DNA from: Coriobacteriia bacterium
GTDB lineage: Bacteria > Actinomycetota > Coriobacteriia > Anaerosomatales > JAAXUF01
Length of the DNA: 64,000 bases
Assembly: GCA_013336165.1 (NCBI GenBank)
Contig: JAAXUF010000005.1
Coordinates: forward strand, 87,622-151,621
Direction: 5' to 3'
The notes under the pieces are model-generated. The model saw only the letters and a list, made by a program, of their open reading frames with translations, was not told the DNA's origin and did not search any database. Positions 63,876-64,000 of the stretch are shown here, one piece after another; position 1 is the first letter of the stretch, and every line of letters starts with the position of its first letter. Made by a program: the position numbers and the translations under genes.

Positions 63876-64000
63876 TGAACTAGACCCCAAAAGCTGGACG
63901 GCTTAATAGGGGTCTCAAGCGGCGTCCACGGACTGGGTCCGGAATTGTTCCGGGCTCAGCCCTTTCAGTTTCGGCTGGTACCTCTTGGTGTTCCAGTAGC
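63876..64000 (-). mobile_element. IS3-family (IS150-like) insertion sequence, end only
   Basis: The terminal sequence TGAACTAGACCCCAAAAGCTG at 63876 is the outer end of an IS3-family element, and the transposase end lies just inside it. Most of the element is beyond the right edge. Confidence 0.8.
63915..64000 (-). CDS. IS3-family transposase, C-terminal fragment
   Basis: Last 27 codons are visible: YWNTKRYQPKLKGLSPEQFR followed by TQSVDAA, typical of the IS150-group OrfB integrase end (YN..R.Q..L...SP..YR). Continues past the right edge. Confidence 0.88.
   Translation of the reverse strand, partial: YWNTKRYQPKLKGLSPEQFRTQSVDAA

Overview
The window is dense, high-GC bacterial DNA with most genes on the minus strand, short intergenic gaps, frequent ATGA overlaps and many GTG/TTG starts. 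Together these point to an actinobacterium: a tilS-hpt-ftsH-folE-folP block, an oxygen-independent ribonucleotide reductase, a proton-pumping pyrophosphatase, a CtpE-type P-type ATPase, and DesK/NarL-type two-component pairs. The anaerobic reductase, the small ferredoxin and the Rrf2/cysK pair suggest an anaerobe. A deep-branching Coriobacteriia-like lineage is my best guess; this is inference, since there is no rRNA gene in the window.

Layout. 1-2.5 kb: an FMN riboswitch, the riboflavin S-component ribU and the ECF ATPases ecfA1/ecfA2 (the last cut by the window edge). 2.6-4.7 kb: hppA. 4.9-12.2 kb: one minus-strand block, tilS-hpt-ftsH-sensor kinase-response regulator-folE-folP. 12.3-16.3 kb: a betaine/osmoprotectant ABC transporter. 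16.5-18.3 kb: an EAL-CBS-GGDEF protein. 18.6-23.7 kb: a branched-chain amino acid ABC transporter (livJHMGF). 23.9-25.3 kb: cysK with an Rrf2 regulator. 25.5-28.4 kb: small genes (NfeD-like, membrane protein, glutaredoxin, WalJ-like hydrolase, DUF1284, a 79-aa unknown). 28.5-32.1 kb: a cobalamin riboswitch and btuFCD. 32.8-35.9 kb: a class III ribonucleotide reductase operon whose glycyl-radical domain is a separate gene, preceded by a structured leader with its own terminator. 36.1-36.8 kb: crcB and DUF190. 37.0-41.0 kb: a kinase/ATPase/GAF/GGDEF signalling protein split into two overlapping genes. 41.1-47.7 kb: a P-type ATPase, a PAAR-repeat lipoprotein, several envelope proteins, a thioesterase and a GerMN lipoprotein. 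47.8-53.1 kb: a sensor kinase, response regulator and MacAB-type efflux system, with a probable leader peptide before macA. 53.3-56.0 kb: a 7TM-PAS-GGDEF-EAL protein. 56.1-59.7 kb: fadD, an XRE-cupin regulator, a YaiI protein and a LysE exporter. 59.8 kb: tRNA-Asp. 59.9-63.0 kb: two exported proteins and a BaeS/OmpR-type two-component pair, with an 11-bp direct repeat in front of the exported-protein genes. 63.2-64.0 kb: a ferredoxin coupled to a release-factor-like rescue protein, then the end of an IS3-family element.

Themes. Cofactor and metabolite sensing by RNA is prominent: FMN and cobalamin riboswitches with visible expression platforms, plus an unassigned leader before nrdD. Three multidomain cyclic-di-GMP proteins and three two-component systems indicate heavy signalling. 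The strongest candidates for something undescribed are the stand-alone glycyl-radical subunit of the anaerobic reductase and the structured leader in front of that operon.
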